This document shows, in pieces, positions 35,328-43,566 of a stretch of 64,000 nt of DNA. Below the pieces are notes generated by a model. The model did not search any database and had not been told where the DNA came from. It saw only the letters and a program-made list of their open reading frames with translations. Source of the stretch: Pseudomonas sp. 7P_10.2_Bac1 (GTDB lineage: Bacteria > Pseudomonadota > Gammaproteobacteria > Pseudomonadales > Pseudomonadaceae); contig NZ_JANLNV010000017.1 of assembly GCF_025465935.1 (NCBI RefSeq), positions 1 to 64,000 of the forward strand, read 5' to 3'. Each line of letters starts with the position of its first letter. Position 1 is the stretch's first letter. A program made the translations under genes and the position numbers.

Positions 35328-35363
35328 CTGTCGGAGCTGTCGGAGCTGTCGGAGCTGTCGGAG
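35328..35363. repeat. Four perfect 9-bp tandem repeats
   Basis: CTGTCGGAG is repeated four times without change, just after composite unit B and before a GCGATCTTTTGATC remnant of the REP-like family. Such a run is prone to length change. Confidence 0.9.
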
Positions 35364-35474
35364 GCGGCGATCTTTTGATCTCTAAAAAGCTCGCAGCTTT
35401 CGTGCATCGCCAGTTCCTGCACGTGATGCGTAAGCCCTCCAGAGAGGCGTTGATATGGGTGAGCGAAAGCAGGC

Positions 35475-36080
35475 TTATTCTTTATCCGTACCGTAGTTCA
35501 TGATCGACAGCAAACGAATCGGGACTTGCACCAGTTGTTCCGGACCGTGGGGGATGTCGCCTTCGAAGGTGAGGCTGTCTCCCGCCTGCATGCGATACAG
35601 CTGGTTGCCGTGGCGGTAAATCAATTCGCCTTCCAGCAAGTGCAGAAACTCGGTGCCTGGATGGGCGAAGGTCGGGAACTCTTCGCTGGCGTCGTCCATG
35701 CTCACCATATATGCCTCAAAACTCTTTTTGGGGCCGCGGGTGTGGTTGAGCAAGTGGTAGGTGTGGCCTTTCTCGGTACCCCGGCGCACCACTTCCATGC
35801 CCTGGTCGGCCTTGACCAGCAGCGCGCTACCGTCTTGCTGGTCGTATTCGCTAAACAGCTTGGACATCGGCAAACCGAGCACGTCGCACAGGCGGCTCAA
35901 GGTGTCGAGGCTGGTCGAGACCTGGGCATTTTCAATTTTGCTCAACATGCCTTGGCTGATGTCGGCAATTTTGGCCACGTCGGACAACTTCAAATCCTGA
36001 GCCTGACGTTGGCGCTTAATCTGCATGCCCAGGTACTGCTCAAGCTTGAGCCGCGGGGCGGGTTCGGTTGGCATCGTCAT
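35475..36080 (-). CDS. XRE-family regulator with C-terminal cupin domain
   Basis: This 201-residue regulator has an N-terminal helix-turn-helix (MQIKRQRQAQDLKLSDVAKIADISQGMLSKIENAQVSTSLDTLSRLCDVL, about 19-68) and a C-terminal cupin sensor (FPTFAHPGTEFLHLLEGELIYRHGNQLYRMQAGDSLTFEGDIPHGP, about 135-182). The family controls amino acid, polyamine and methylamine genes. It lies between the two arms of the N-methylglutamate cluster and is divergent from gmaS, so it is the likely regulator of both. The first ATG has AGGA five bases upstream and is preferred over an ATG two codons later. Confidence 0.9.
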   Translation of the reverse strand: MTMPTEPAPRLKLEQYLGMQIKRQRQAQDLKLSDVAKIADISQGMLSKIENAQVSTSLDTLSRLCDVLGLPMSKLFSEYDQQDGSALLVKADQGMEVVRRGTEKGHTYHLLNHTRGPKKSFEAYMVSMDDASEEFPTFAHPGTEFLHLLEGELIYRHGNQLYRMQAGDSLTFEGDIPHGPEQLVQVPIRLLSIMNYGTDKE

Positions 36081-36091
36081 TTAATCCTGCA

Positions 36092-36132
36092 CACTTTCCG
36101 TTCAGTAATATTAGTTTCGCACTGAGAAAGTG
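36092..36132. promoter_or_regulatory. Inverted repeat CACTTTC...GAAAGTG upstream of the XRE gene
   Basis: CACTTTC (36092-36098) and GAAAGTG (36126-36132) face each other over 27 bases just upstream of the XRE start. This may be an autoregulatory site. Confidence 0.3.
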
Positions 36133-36178
36133 CAAAAAGACGGGCTACAGGCTAACGGATCATTGCCCGTATTCCCAC

Positions 36179-36197
36179 TGGGAAAAGAATTTTCCCA
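36179..36197. promoter_or_regulatory. Perfect palindrome TGGGAAAA-GAA-TTTTCCCA
   Basis: An 8-bp perfect inverted repeat with a 3-bp centre lies in the XRE-gmaS spacer, followed by ATATATAC. A half-site-like TTGGGAAA recurs at 36274-36281. This is the most symmetric element of the spacer and a candidate operator. Confidence 0.45.
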
Positions 36198-36277
36198 TAT
36201 ATACAGCACAAAAACGCAGTTGCGGGCGTTTTGACGCAGTGCTGACAACTCTGGCAAGGGCTTTGCATTCCTATTGG

Positions 36278-36305
36278 GAAACTTACTTTCTTTTTAGGAA
36301 TAAAA
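36278..36305. promoter_or_regulatory. Element shared with the purU upstream region (copy 2)
   Basis: Partner of 33752-33779; 23 of 28 positions match, with AGGAATAAAA identical at the end. It ends 54 bases before the gmaS ATG. Confidence 0.4.
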
Positions 36306-36359
36306 AAGACGGTTAAGGCCAACCCACACTGTTTTGCCTTTCGCCAGGAGTGACGAGCA

Positions 36360-37694
36360 ATGTTGCCAGCAGAAACCCAGCGCATCATCGATAAGCACGG
36401 GATCAAGTACGTGCTTGCGCAGTTTGTCGATATTCACGGTGCGGCAAAAACCAAGTCGGTGCCGATTTGTGGCCTCAAGACCGTCGCCGAGGAGGGCGCG
36501 GGTTTCGCAGGCTTTGCCATTTGCGGCATGGGCATGGAACCCCACGGGGCAGATTTTATGGCTCGTGGCGATTTGTCGACCCTGACCCCGGTGCCCTGGC
36601 AGCCAGGTTACGGGCGAGTGGTGTGCGTGGGGCATGTTGACGGCAAGCCGCACCCTTACGACAGCCGTTATGTGTTGCAGCAACAGGTGCAACGCCTGGC
36701 GCAGAAGGGTTGGACCCTCAATACCGGCCTAGAGCCGGAGTTCAACCTCATGCGTCGCGATGAGCACGGTGTGCTGCAACTGGTCGACCCCAGCGATAAC
36801 CTCGACAAGCCGTGCTACGACTACAAAGGCCTGTCGCGCTCCCGGGTGTTTCTGGAGCGGCTGACTGAAGCGTTGCAAGCGGTGGACTTCGAGGTCTATC
36901 AAATCGACCACGAAGACGCCAATGGTCAGTTCGAGATCAATTACACCTACAGCGATGCGCTGACCTCGGCAGATCGTTTTACATTTTTCCGCATGGCGGC
37001 CGGTGAGATCGCCAATGACCTGGGCATGATCTGCTCATTCATGCCCAAGCCAGACCCGAAGCGGGCGGGCAACGGCATGCACTTTCACCTGTCGATCAGC
37101 AGCGCCGAAAATAAAAACCTGTTCCATGACGCCAGCGACCCCAGCGGCATGGGCTTGTCGAAAATGGCCTATCACTTTGCTGCCGGTTTGCTCGCCCATG
37201 GCCCGGCCTTGTGTGCCTTTGCCGCGCCAACCGTCAACTCTTACAAGCGCCTGGTGGTGGGGCAGTCATTGTCCGGCGCCACTTGGGCCCCGGCCTTTAT
37301 CGCCTTCGGCGCCAACAACCGTTCGGCCATGGTCCGCGTGCCGTACGGGCGCCTGGAGTTCCGCCTGCCGGATGCCGGCTGCAATCCGTACCTGGTGAGT
37401 GCCGCCATCATCGCCGCCGGGTTGGACGGTATCGACCGCCAACTGGAAATCGACTACGTCTGCAACGAAAACCTCTACAACCTGGGCCTCGAAGAAATAG
37501 CCGCGCGGGGCATCAAGACTTTGCCGCAATCGCTCAAGGAAGCCTGTGACGCACTGCAAGCCGACCCGCTGTTCGCCGAGGTGCTCGGCCCGCAAATCGT
37601 TGGCGAGTTCATCAAGCTCAAGCGCATGGAATGGGTTGAGTACAGCCGCCACGTCTCCGACTGGGAAATCCAGCGCTACACAGAATTTTTCTGA
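36360..37694 (+). CDS. gmaS: Gamma-glutamylmethylamide synthetase (glutamine synthetase type III-like)
   Basis: This 444-residue glutamine-synthetase-fold ligase should join methylamine to the gamma carboxyl of glutamate with ATP. GS motifs are present: [11 protein letters not shown] (metal Glu), [22 protein letters not shown], the ATP/metal site [11 protein letters not shown], and [20 protein letters not shown]. The length of about 444 and the HEDANGQFE stretch match GmaS rather than GlnA. AGGAGT lies before the ATG. It is the first gene of the rightward arm. Automated annotation would give type III glutamate-ammonia ligase. Confidence 0.88.
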   Translation: MLPAETQRIIDKHGIKYVLAQFVDIHGAAKTKSVPICGLKTVAEEGAGFAGFAICGMGMEPHGADFMARGDLSTLTPVPWQPGYGRVVCVGHVDGKPHPYDSRYVLQQQVQRLAQKGWTLNTGLEPEFNLMRRDEHGVLQLVDPSDNLDKPCYDYKGLSRSRVFLERLTEALQAVDFEVYQIDHEDANGQFEINYTYSDALTSADRFTFFRMAAGEIANDLGMICSFMPKPDPKRAGNGMHFHLSISSAENKNLFHDASDPSGMGLSKMAYHFAAGLLAHGPALCAFAAPTVNSYKRLVVGQSLSGATWAPAFIAFGANNRSAMVRVPYGRLEFRLPDAGCNPYLVSAAIIAAGLDGIDRQLEIDYVCNENLYNLGLEEIAARGIKTLPQSLKEACDALQADPLFAEVLGPQIVGEFIKLKRMEWVEYSRHVSDWEIQRYTEFF

Positions 37695-37704
37695 GCTGCT
37701 CGTT

Positions 37705-37786
37705 GCAAGCTTCAAGCTGCAAGTCAGAGCAGTTTGAAGGTGTACCTATCTACGCGGCTGCTTTGAGCTTGCAGCTTGAAGCTTGC
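37705..37786. repeat. Perfect 19-bp inverted repeat between gmaS and mgsA
   Basis: GCAAGCTTCAAGCTGCAAG (37705-37723) and its exact reverse complement (37768-37786) enclose 44 bases. As RNA it would form a long, strong hairpin inside the gmaS-mgsA transcript without a T tail. It may set gene dosage by protecting or blocking the mRNA, or be a mobile palindromic repeat. Confidence 0.85.
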
Positions 37787-37815
37787 CGCGCCCGAACAAA
37801 GTGAGGACTGCTCTT

Positions 37816-38721
37816 ATGTGTGGAATCGTAGGTCTGTATTTAAAAAAACCGCAGTTGGAAGCCCAGCTCGGCACGCTGTTTGAACCCATGTTGCAGGCCA
37901 TGACTGATCGCGGCCCGGACAGTGCCGGCTTTGCCATCTATGGCGATGAAGTGGCGGCAGGCTGGGTCAAATTAACGTTGCAGGCAACCACCGAAAGTTT
38001 TAACTGGAACAGCCTGATGAACGCGCTGGAAGGCCGTTTGGGTTGCTCGTTGAACTGGTTTCAAAACGCCAGCGCCGCAGTGCTTAAGGTCAGCGCCGAT
38101 GAGGCCTCGGTACGTGCGGCACTGGCTGAGCTGGCGCCGACCGTTCGCATCATGAGTGCCGGGCAGAGCATCGAAATTCTTAAAGGCATGGGCTTGCCCG
38201 AAGACATTTCACGGCGCTTCGGCCTGGCTGGCATGCAGGGCAGCCACATCATCGGCCACACGCGCATGGCCACTGAAAGTGCGGTGACCATGGAAGGTAG
38301 CCACCCGTTTTCCACCGGCGCCGACCTGTGCCTGGTGCACAACGGCTCGTTGTCCAACCACTTCCGTCTGCGCCAGGAACTCAAGCGCGAAGGCATTCAT
38401 TTCGAAACTGAAAATGACACCGAAGTCGCGGCCGGTTACCTGACCTGGCGCCTGCAGCAGGGCGATTCGCTCAAAGAGGCACTGGACCACGCGCTGGAAG
38501 ACCTGGACGGTTTCTACACCTTCGCCATCGGTACCCGTAACGGTTTTGCAGTGATCCGTGACCCGATTGCCTGCAAACCGGCAATTTTGGCCGAAACCGA
38601 AGATTACGTCGCCATGGCTTCCGAATATCAGGCTTTGTCGAGCCTGCCGGGCATTGAAAACGCCCGGATCTGGGAGCCGGCACCGGCCACCTTGTACGTC
38701 TGGGAACGCGAGTCAGCTTAA
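37816..38721 (+). CDS. mgsA: N-methylglutamate synthase subunit A (class II amidotransferase, GlxB-like)
   Basis: This 301-residue Ntn-type glutamine amidotransferase has the nucleophilic Cys directly after the start Met (MCGIVGLYLKK), DRGPDSAGFAIYG, the substrate motif HTRMATESAVTMEGSHPF and LVHNGSLSNHFRLR. It should release the amine from gamma-glutamylmethylamide (or ammonia from glutamine) for transfer by MgsC. The ATG at 37816 is fixed by the required Cys2; 11 upstream codons are open but meaningless. It follows the 19-bp inverted repeat. Confidence 0.86.
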   Translation: MCGIVGLYLKKPQLEAQLGTLFEPMLQAMTDRGPDSAGFAIYGDEVAAGWVKLTLQATTESFNWNSLMNALEGRLGCSLNWFQNASAAVLKVSADEASVRAALAELAPTVRIMSAGQSIEILKGMGLPEDISRRFGLAGMQGSHIIGHTRMATESAVTMEGSHPFSTGADLCLVHNGSLSNHFRLRQELKREGIHFETENDTEVAAGYLTWRLQQGDSLKEALDHALEDLDGFYTFAIGTRNGFAVIRDPIACKPAILAETEDYVAMASEYQALSSLPGIENARIWEPAPATLYVWERESA

Positions 38722-38732
38722 GGAGCGCACAC

Positions 38733-39416
38733 ATGAGAACTATCGATCTTTCTACCGCCAGCGTGCGCGAACTCAACCAGGCACTGCACGACCAGGCACA
38801 CAATGCTAGCGACACCGAGTGGCGAGTGACTCACTCCAACGGCAAACACAACCTCGCGGTGGGGGTGAATCAGCCCGTTTCCATCGATATCGAAGGCCAC
38901 GCCGGTTACTACTGCGCGGGCATGAACCAGCAGGCGACGATAACGGTGCATGGCAACGTGGGCGTGGGCTGCGCCGAAAACATGATGTCGGGCGTGGTGC
39001 GGGTCAAAGGCAGCGCCTCGCAGGCGGCCGGAGCCACTGCCCATGGCGGCCTGCTGGTGATTGAAGGCGATGCCGGCGCGCGGTGCGGGATCTCCATGAA
39101 AGGCATCGACATTGTGGTCGGCGGCAGCATTGGCCACATGAGCTGCTTCATGGGCCAGGCCGGGCGTCTGGTGGTGTGTGGCGATGCCGGTGATGCGCTG
39201 GGCGACTCGTTGTACGAAACCCATATCTATGTGCGCGGCAGCGTCGAATCGCTCGGTTCCGATTGCGTTGAAAAGGAAATGCGCGACGAGCACCTGCAAG
39301 AACTTCAGACATTGCTGGACCTCGCCGGTTTTGCGCACAACGCCGCTGAGTTCAAGCGTTATGGCTCGGCCCGTCAGTTGTACAACTTCAAAGTCGATAA
39401 CGCGTCGGCGTACTGA
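38733..39416 (+). CDS. mgsB: N-methylglutamate synthase subunit B (GXGXG / GlxC-like)
   Basis: This 227-residue protein consists mostly of a right-handed beta-helix with GXGXG-type repeats, like the C-terminal domain of glutamate synthase. Examples are GHAGYYCAGMNQQATITVHGNVGVGCAENMMSG and AHGGLLVIEGDAGARCGISMKG. It is thought to scaffold amine channelling between MgsA and MgsC. AAGGAGC precedes the ATG, 11 bases after mgsA. Confidence 0.86.
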   Translation: MRTIDLSTASVRELNQALHDQAHNASDTEWRVTHSNGKHNLAVGVNQPVSIDIEGHAGYYCAGMNQQATITVHGNVGVGCAENMMSGVVRVKGSASQAAGATAHGGLLVIEGDAGARCGISMKGIDIVVGGSIGHMSCFMGQAGRLVVCGDAGDALGDSLYETHIYVRGSVESLGSDCVEKEMRDEHLQELQTLLDLAGFAHNAAEFKRYGSARQLYNFKVDNASAY

Positions 39417-39435
39417 TCCGCGCGAGGAGAACCCC

Positions 39436-40773
39436 ATGAGCGATTCCAATAACCCTACGCCAACCACGCCGGTACTGCGCGAATCGGCCACCTTCGACCG
39501 CCTGACAATTCAGGAAATCCAGCGCGCAGCCGAAACCGGTATCTACGACATTCGCGGCGGTGGCACCAAGCGCAAACTGCCGCATTTTGATGACTTGCTG
39601 CTGCTTGGCGCCAGCGTCTCGCGCTACCCGCTTGAAGGCTACCGCGAGAAGTGCGGCACTGATGTGATCCTCGGTAACCGCTTTGCGAAAAAGCCGATTC
39701 ACTTGAAAATCCCGGTGACCATCGCCGGTATGAGCTTCGGTGCCTTGTCGGCCAATGCCAAGGAGGCCTTGGGCCGTGGCGCGACCATCGCCGGGACCAG
39801 CACCACCACCGGTGACGGCGGCATGACGCCCGAAGAGCGCGGTCAGTCGCAGCACCTGGTGTACCAGTACTTGCCGTCACGCTACGGCATGAACCCGGAC
39901 GATTTGCGCAAGGCCGACGCGATTGAAATCGTCCTCGGGCAGGGCGCCAAACCGGGCGGTGGCGGCATGCTGCTGGGGATGAAAGTGACCGAGCGGGTGG
40001 CCGGCATGCGCACCTTGCCGATTGGCGTTGACCAGCGCAGTGCTTGCCGTCACCCGGACTGGACGGGCCCGGATGACCTGGCGATCAAAATTGCCGAACT
40101 GCGGGAAATCACCGATTGGGAAAAACCCATCTACGTGAAAATCGGTGCGAGCCGTCCGTACTACGACGTCAAACTGGCGGTCAAGGCCGGGGCTGACGTG
40201 ATCGTGCTTGACGGTATGCAAGGCGGTACGGCGGCCACTCAGGAAGTGTTTATCGAGCACGTCGGCATCCCGATTTTGTCAGCCATCCCGCAAGCCGTTC
40301 AGGCGCTGCAAGAGATGGGCATGCACCGCAAAGTGCAGTTGATTGTTTCGGGCGGGATTCGTAACGGCGCCGACGTGGCCAAGGCCATGGCGCTGGGTGC
40401 AGATGCCGTGGCCATCGGCACGGCCGCCTTGATTGCGCTGGGTGACAACCATCCGCGGCTGGACGCAGAACTGAAAAAAATCGGTTCGGCAGCGGGTTAT
40501 TACGACGATTGGCAGAACGGCCGCGACCCGGCCGGGATCACCACCCAGGACCCAGAGTTATCCCAGCGTCTGGACCCGGTTGAGGGCGGTCGTCGCTTGG
40601 CCAACTACCTGCGGGTGATGGTGCTGGAGGCGCAGACCATGGCCCGTGCGTGCGGCAAATCGCATTTGCACAACCTTGACCCTGAAGACCTGGTCGCCCT
40701 GACCGTTGAATCAGCCGCCATGGCCCGCGTGCCGCTGGCTGGCACTAGTTGGGTACCGGGCTCCGGCTACTGA
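39436..40773 (+). CDS. mgsC: N-methylglutamate synthase subunit C (FMN glutamate-synthase-like, GlxD-like)
   Basis: This 445-residue TIM-barrel FMN enzyme is related to the glutamate synthase central/FMN domain. Supporting stretches are PVTIAGMSFGALSANAKEALGRGA, GDGGMTPEERGQSQHLVYQYLPSRYGM, the catalytic loop region GVDQRSACRHPDWTG, and the FMN site VIVLDGMQGGTAATQEVF and LIVSGGIRNGADVAKAMALGADAVAIGTAALIALGD. It should combine 2-oxoglutarate with methylamine and reduce the product. The ATG at 39436 has CGAGGAGA upstream; the longer open frame overlaps mgsB and has no family sequence. Confidence 0.88.
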   Translation: MSDSNNPTPTTPVLRESATFDRLTIQEIQRAAETGIYDIRGGGTKRKLPHFDDLLLLGASVSRYPLEGYREKCGTDVILGNRFAKKPIHLKIPVTIAGMSFGALSANAKEALGRGATIAGTSTTTGDGGMTPEERGQSQHLVYQYLPSRYGMNPDDLRKADAIEIVLGQGAKPGGGGMLLGMKVTERVAGMRTLPIGVDQRSACRHPDWTGPDDLAIKIAELREITDWEKPIYVKIGASRPYYDVKLAVKAGADVIVLDGMQGGTAATQEVFIEHVGIPILSAIPQAVQALQEMGMHRKVQLIVSGGIRNGADVAKAMALGADAVAIGTAALIALGDNHPRLDAELKKIGSAAGYYDDWQNGRDPAGITTQDPELSQRLDPVEGGRRLANYLRVMVLEAQTMARACGKSHLHNLDPEDLVALTVESAAMARVPLAGTSWVPGSGY

Positions 40774-40791
40774 TAGACCCCAACCCGTAGG

Positions 40792-40853
40792 AGCGAGCTT
40801 GTCTCGCGTTTTTTTGATCTTTTAAAAGATCGCGAGACAAGCTCGCTCCTACA
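40792..40853. repeat. Complete REP-like palindrome between mgsC and amt
   Basis: GTAGGAGCGAGCTTGTCTCG and its reverse complement enclose a T-rich/A-rich spacer, giving a near-perfect hairpin. It lies 18 bases after the mgsC stop, and may mark the end of gmaS-mgsABC or modulate readthrough into amt. Confidence 0.85.
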
Positions 40854-40885
40854 ATTTCGAACGTTCTTTTGCAGGAGCTTTGAAC

Positions 40886-42211
40886 ATGGTCAATCGCCCT
40901 CTCGGCAAATCACTACTGATGGTGTGCACTGGCATGCTGTTGGCACCGCTGGCGCACGCCGCCGACGCGCCTGTCTTGAATACCGGCAGCACCGCCTGGA
41001 TGGTCACGGCTGCAGTTCTGGTGTTGTTCATGTGCTTGCCCGGCCTGGCGCTGTTTTACGGCGGTCTGGTACGCGCCAAGAACATGCTTTCACTGTTCAC
41101 CCAGTGTTTCGGGATCGCTGGGGTAGTGGGCGTTCTATGGGTGATTTATGGCTACAGCATGGTGGTGGACACCACGGGCATGGTGGAGGGACAGGTGACC
41201 TTCAACAGTTTTGTTGGCGGCCTTGGGCAAGCCTTTTTGAAAGGCATTAACGCTGACAGCCTGGTTGGCGACATTCCGGAAGGGGTGTACGTGACCTTCC
41301 AGATGACCTTCGCCATCATCACCCCGGCGTTGATCGCCGGTGCCTTTGCCGAGCGCATGAAGTTCTCGGCGGCATTGGTCTTCATGGCCGCGTGGTTCAC
41401 CGTAGTGTATGCCCCGGTGGCGCATATGGTCTGGGGCGGGCCGGGTGCATTGATGCATAACTGGGGCGTGCTGGACTTTGCTGGTGGCACCGCCGTGCAC
41501 ATCAATGCTGGCGTTGCCGCCTTGGCCGCCTGCCTGATTCTGGGCAAGCGCAAGGGCTACCAGAACACCCCGATGCCAGCGCATAACCTGAGCCTAACCA
41601 TGGCTGGCGCGGCGATGCTGTGGGTTGGCTGGTTTGGCTTCAATATCGGCTCGGGCGGCGAACTCAACGGTTTGTCCGGAATGGTCATGCTCAACACGCA
41701 ATTGGGCGCCTGTGCGGGCATCCTTGGCTGGATGTTCACCGAATGGTTGAAGGTTGGCAAACCGAGTGCTCAAGGCCTGGCCTGTGGCGCGTTGGCCGGA
41801 CTGGTAGGCATCACCCCGGCGTGTGCTTTTGTTGGCGTTGGTGGTGCGTTGGCCATTGGATTGTTGTGTGGCGTGTTCTGCTACCTGAGCGTCACCGTGC
41901 TCAAGCGTCGGATCGGCTATGACGACAGCCTGGACGTGTTCGGCCTGCATGGCATTGGCGGCATGATTGGTGCGGTACTGACCGGAGTGTTCTGTGTACC
42001 GTCGTTGGGCGGTCTGGTGGAAGACGTGAGCATGGGCCCGCAAGTCCTGGCGCAGATTAAGGGCGTGCTGCTGACCACGGTGTATTGCTTTGCGGTCAGT
42101 TGGGTGATTCTTAAAATCATCGATAGGGTGATGGGCTTACGTGCCGATGAAGCCGTGGAAGAACTGGGGCTGGACCTGGCTGAGCATAACGAGCGAGCTT
42201 ATAACCAGTGA
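40886..42211 (+). CDS. amt: Ammonium/methylammonium transporter (Amt family)
   Basis: This 441-residue channel protein has a cleavable signal peptide (about 1-22, ending HAAD), eleven hydrophobic segments, and Amt hallmarks: LALFYGGLVRAKNMLS (S1 region), the pore histidine pair in HINAGVAALAACLILGKR and DVFGLHGIGGMIGAVLTG, and the signature FNIGSGGEL. It imports ammonium or methylammonium at the inner membrane. Placement after mgsC suggests methylamine uptake or nitrogen recapture. GGAG lies eight bases before the ATG at 40886. No glnK gene is next to it, unlike the housekeeping amtB. Confidence 0.93.
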   Translation: MVNRPLGKSLLMVCTGMLLAPLAHAADAPVLNTGSTAWMVTAAVLVLFMCLPGLALFYGGLVRAKNMLSLFTQCFGIAGVVGVLWVIYGYSMVVDTTGMVEGQVTFNSFVGGLGQAFLKGINADSLVGDIPEGVYVTFQMTFAIITPALIAGAFAERMKFSAALVFMAAWFTVVYAPVAHMVWGGPGALMHNWGVLDFAGGTAVHINAGVAALAACLILGKRKGYQNTPMPAHNLSLTMAGAAMLWVGWFGFNIGSGGELNGLSGMVMLNTQLGACAGILGWMFTEWLKVGKPSAQGLACGALAGLVGITPACAFVGVGGALAIGLLCGVFCYLSVTVLKRRIGYDDSLDVFGLHGIGGMIGAVLTGVFCVPSLGGLVEDVSMGPQVLAQIKGVLLTTVYCFAVSWVILKIIDRVMGLRADEAVEELGLDLAEHNERAYNQ

Positions 42212-42271
42212 AGTTAATAACGCGCTGCTACAGAGGTTTGGTGAGAGCTGCGCGGTGATTCAGGTGATAAA

Positions 42272-42298
42272 CAGCCCTCCAAGGAGGGCTGTTTTTTT
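42272..42298 (+). terminator. Rho-independent terminator after amt
   Basis: CAGCCCTCC and GGAGGGCTG form a nine-base stem with a two- to four-base loop, followed by seven T residues. It ends the gmaS-mgsABC-amt arm. Confidence 0.93.
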
Positions 42299-42385
42299 GT
42301 GATGGATATCGGTGGTTTGTTTTCCAAGAACCTGTAGTTGCTGCTGAAGACTGTGATCTGGCGTGAGGCGTTTTTATTGGATCGG

Positions 42386-42800
42386 TGTATAAATCCAATA
42401 GATGCTCAACGCCGATCTACGGGGTTCGCCCTACGGCGTGGCACTTATGTCAAACAGCCACAAAAGTACCCATGGGTCTGCCCACAGCGCACGGTCTTCG
42501 CGGCTCTCCCGAAGGGGCGGACAGATCAAAAGCCAAAGCAACAGCAACAACCAAATCAAAAGATCGCAGCCTGCGGCAGCAGGCCGTGTGGCTTTTGATC
42601 TGGCTCTTGATCTGGTTTGTGATCTTGATGTTAGAGGCCCCATTAAACCCTGCTGGCCGAGCGCAGGTTTTGTGTAGTGGGTAACCCGGCAGGACGCCGG
42701 GTTAGCCGCGACACGGCCAGGGATGGCCGATCGCTGCGGGCCCACGCCGTAAGGGCGTAACCCTAAGTGGCCGTTACGCCTCGAATGGATATGTACTCAA
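42386..42800. repeat. Composite repeat unit C, inverted and shortened
   Basis: This is the reverse orientation of units A/B with internal deletions. It contains an L-arm remnant (GCCGATCTACGG...AAACAGCCACAAAAGTACCC, about 42410-42535), two AGCAAC hexamers, the L-R junction with GATCGCAGCC, and a truncated R arm (about 42620-42780) with its CCCGGCAGGACGCCGGG hairpin. It is non-coding. Confidence 0.8.
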
Positions 42801-42825
42801 TCATTCTTTCATTGCCGCCGGCGTA

Positions 42826-43530
42826 CATATCCATTTGATCTGTTATGCCGATCTACGGGTTTCGCCCTTACGGCGAGGCACTTTTGTCAAACAGCCACAA
42901 AAGTACCCAAAAAGGCCTCGCCCACGCGTACGGCCTTCGCTGCGCTCAGGTTCCCTCACTCCGGCCCCGCTCCGTGGGCACGCCGCCACGGGCCATCCAT
43001 GGCCCATCGCGGCTCTCCCGGCATCCATGCCGGGACACCCACTGCGCAGAACCTCCACTCGGCCTCCCGAAGGGGCGGACAGATCAAAAGCCAAAGCAAC
43101 AGCAACAGCAACAGCCAGATCAACAGATCAACAGATCAACACATCGCAGCCTACGGCAGCTTGGCAGCAGGCCGTGGGGCTTGTGATCTGGCTTGTGATT
43201 TTGATGTTAAAGGCCCCATTAAACCCTGCTGGCCGAGCGCAGGTTTTGCGTAGTGGGTAACCCGGCAGGACGCCGGGTTAGCCGCGACACGGCCATGGAT
43301 GGCCGATCGCGGCGGGCCCACGGAGCAAGGCCTGTGGCGAGGGTATGCCGAGCCACAGCGAGGCACCGAGGGGTAGGGGCGAAAGCGTTTGACCACTTTG
43401 CGCTTTTCAAAGTGGCACGCCGTAAGGGCGTAACCCTAAGTGGCCATTACCCATCGAATGGATATGTACCCAAAATTCAGTCGTTATCCCGGTGTACATA
43501 TCCAATGGATGCGCAACCGGCGATCTAAAG
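42826..43530. repeat. Composite repeat unit D, inverted, full length
   Basis: A full inverted unit has the L arm at about 42839-43105 and the R arm at about 43195-43480, separated by three AGCAAC hexamers, tandem CAACAGAT units and a GCAGCCTACGGCAGC junction. It matches the R_A to L_B junction of units A/B, which shows that the units are alternating L/R tandem arrays. A REP-like remnant (AAAGATCGCGAGCAG) follows near 43545. Confidence 0.82.
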
Positions 43531-43566
43531 GTTCTAGCAACACAAAAGATCGCGAGCAGTTGACTC

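Noticed and set aside
35328..35363. CRISPR-like array from repeated units
   Set aside because: The 9-bp units are contiguous without spacers; no direct repeats with unique spacers or cas genes occur in the window.
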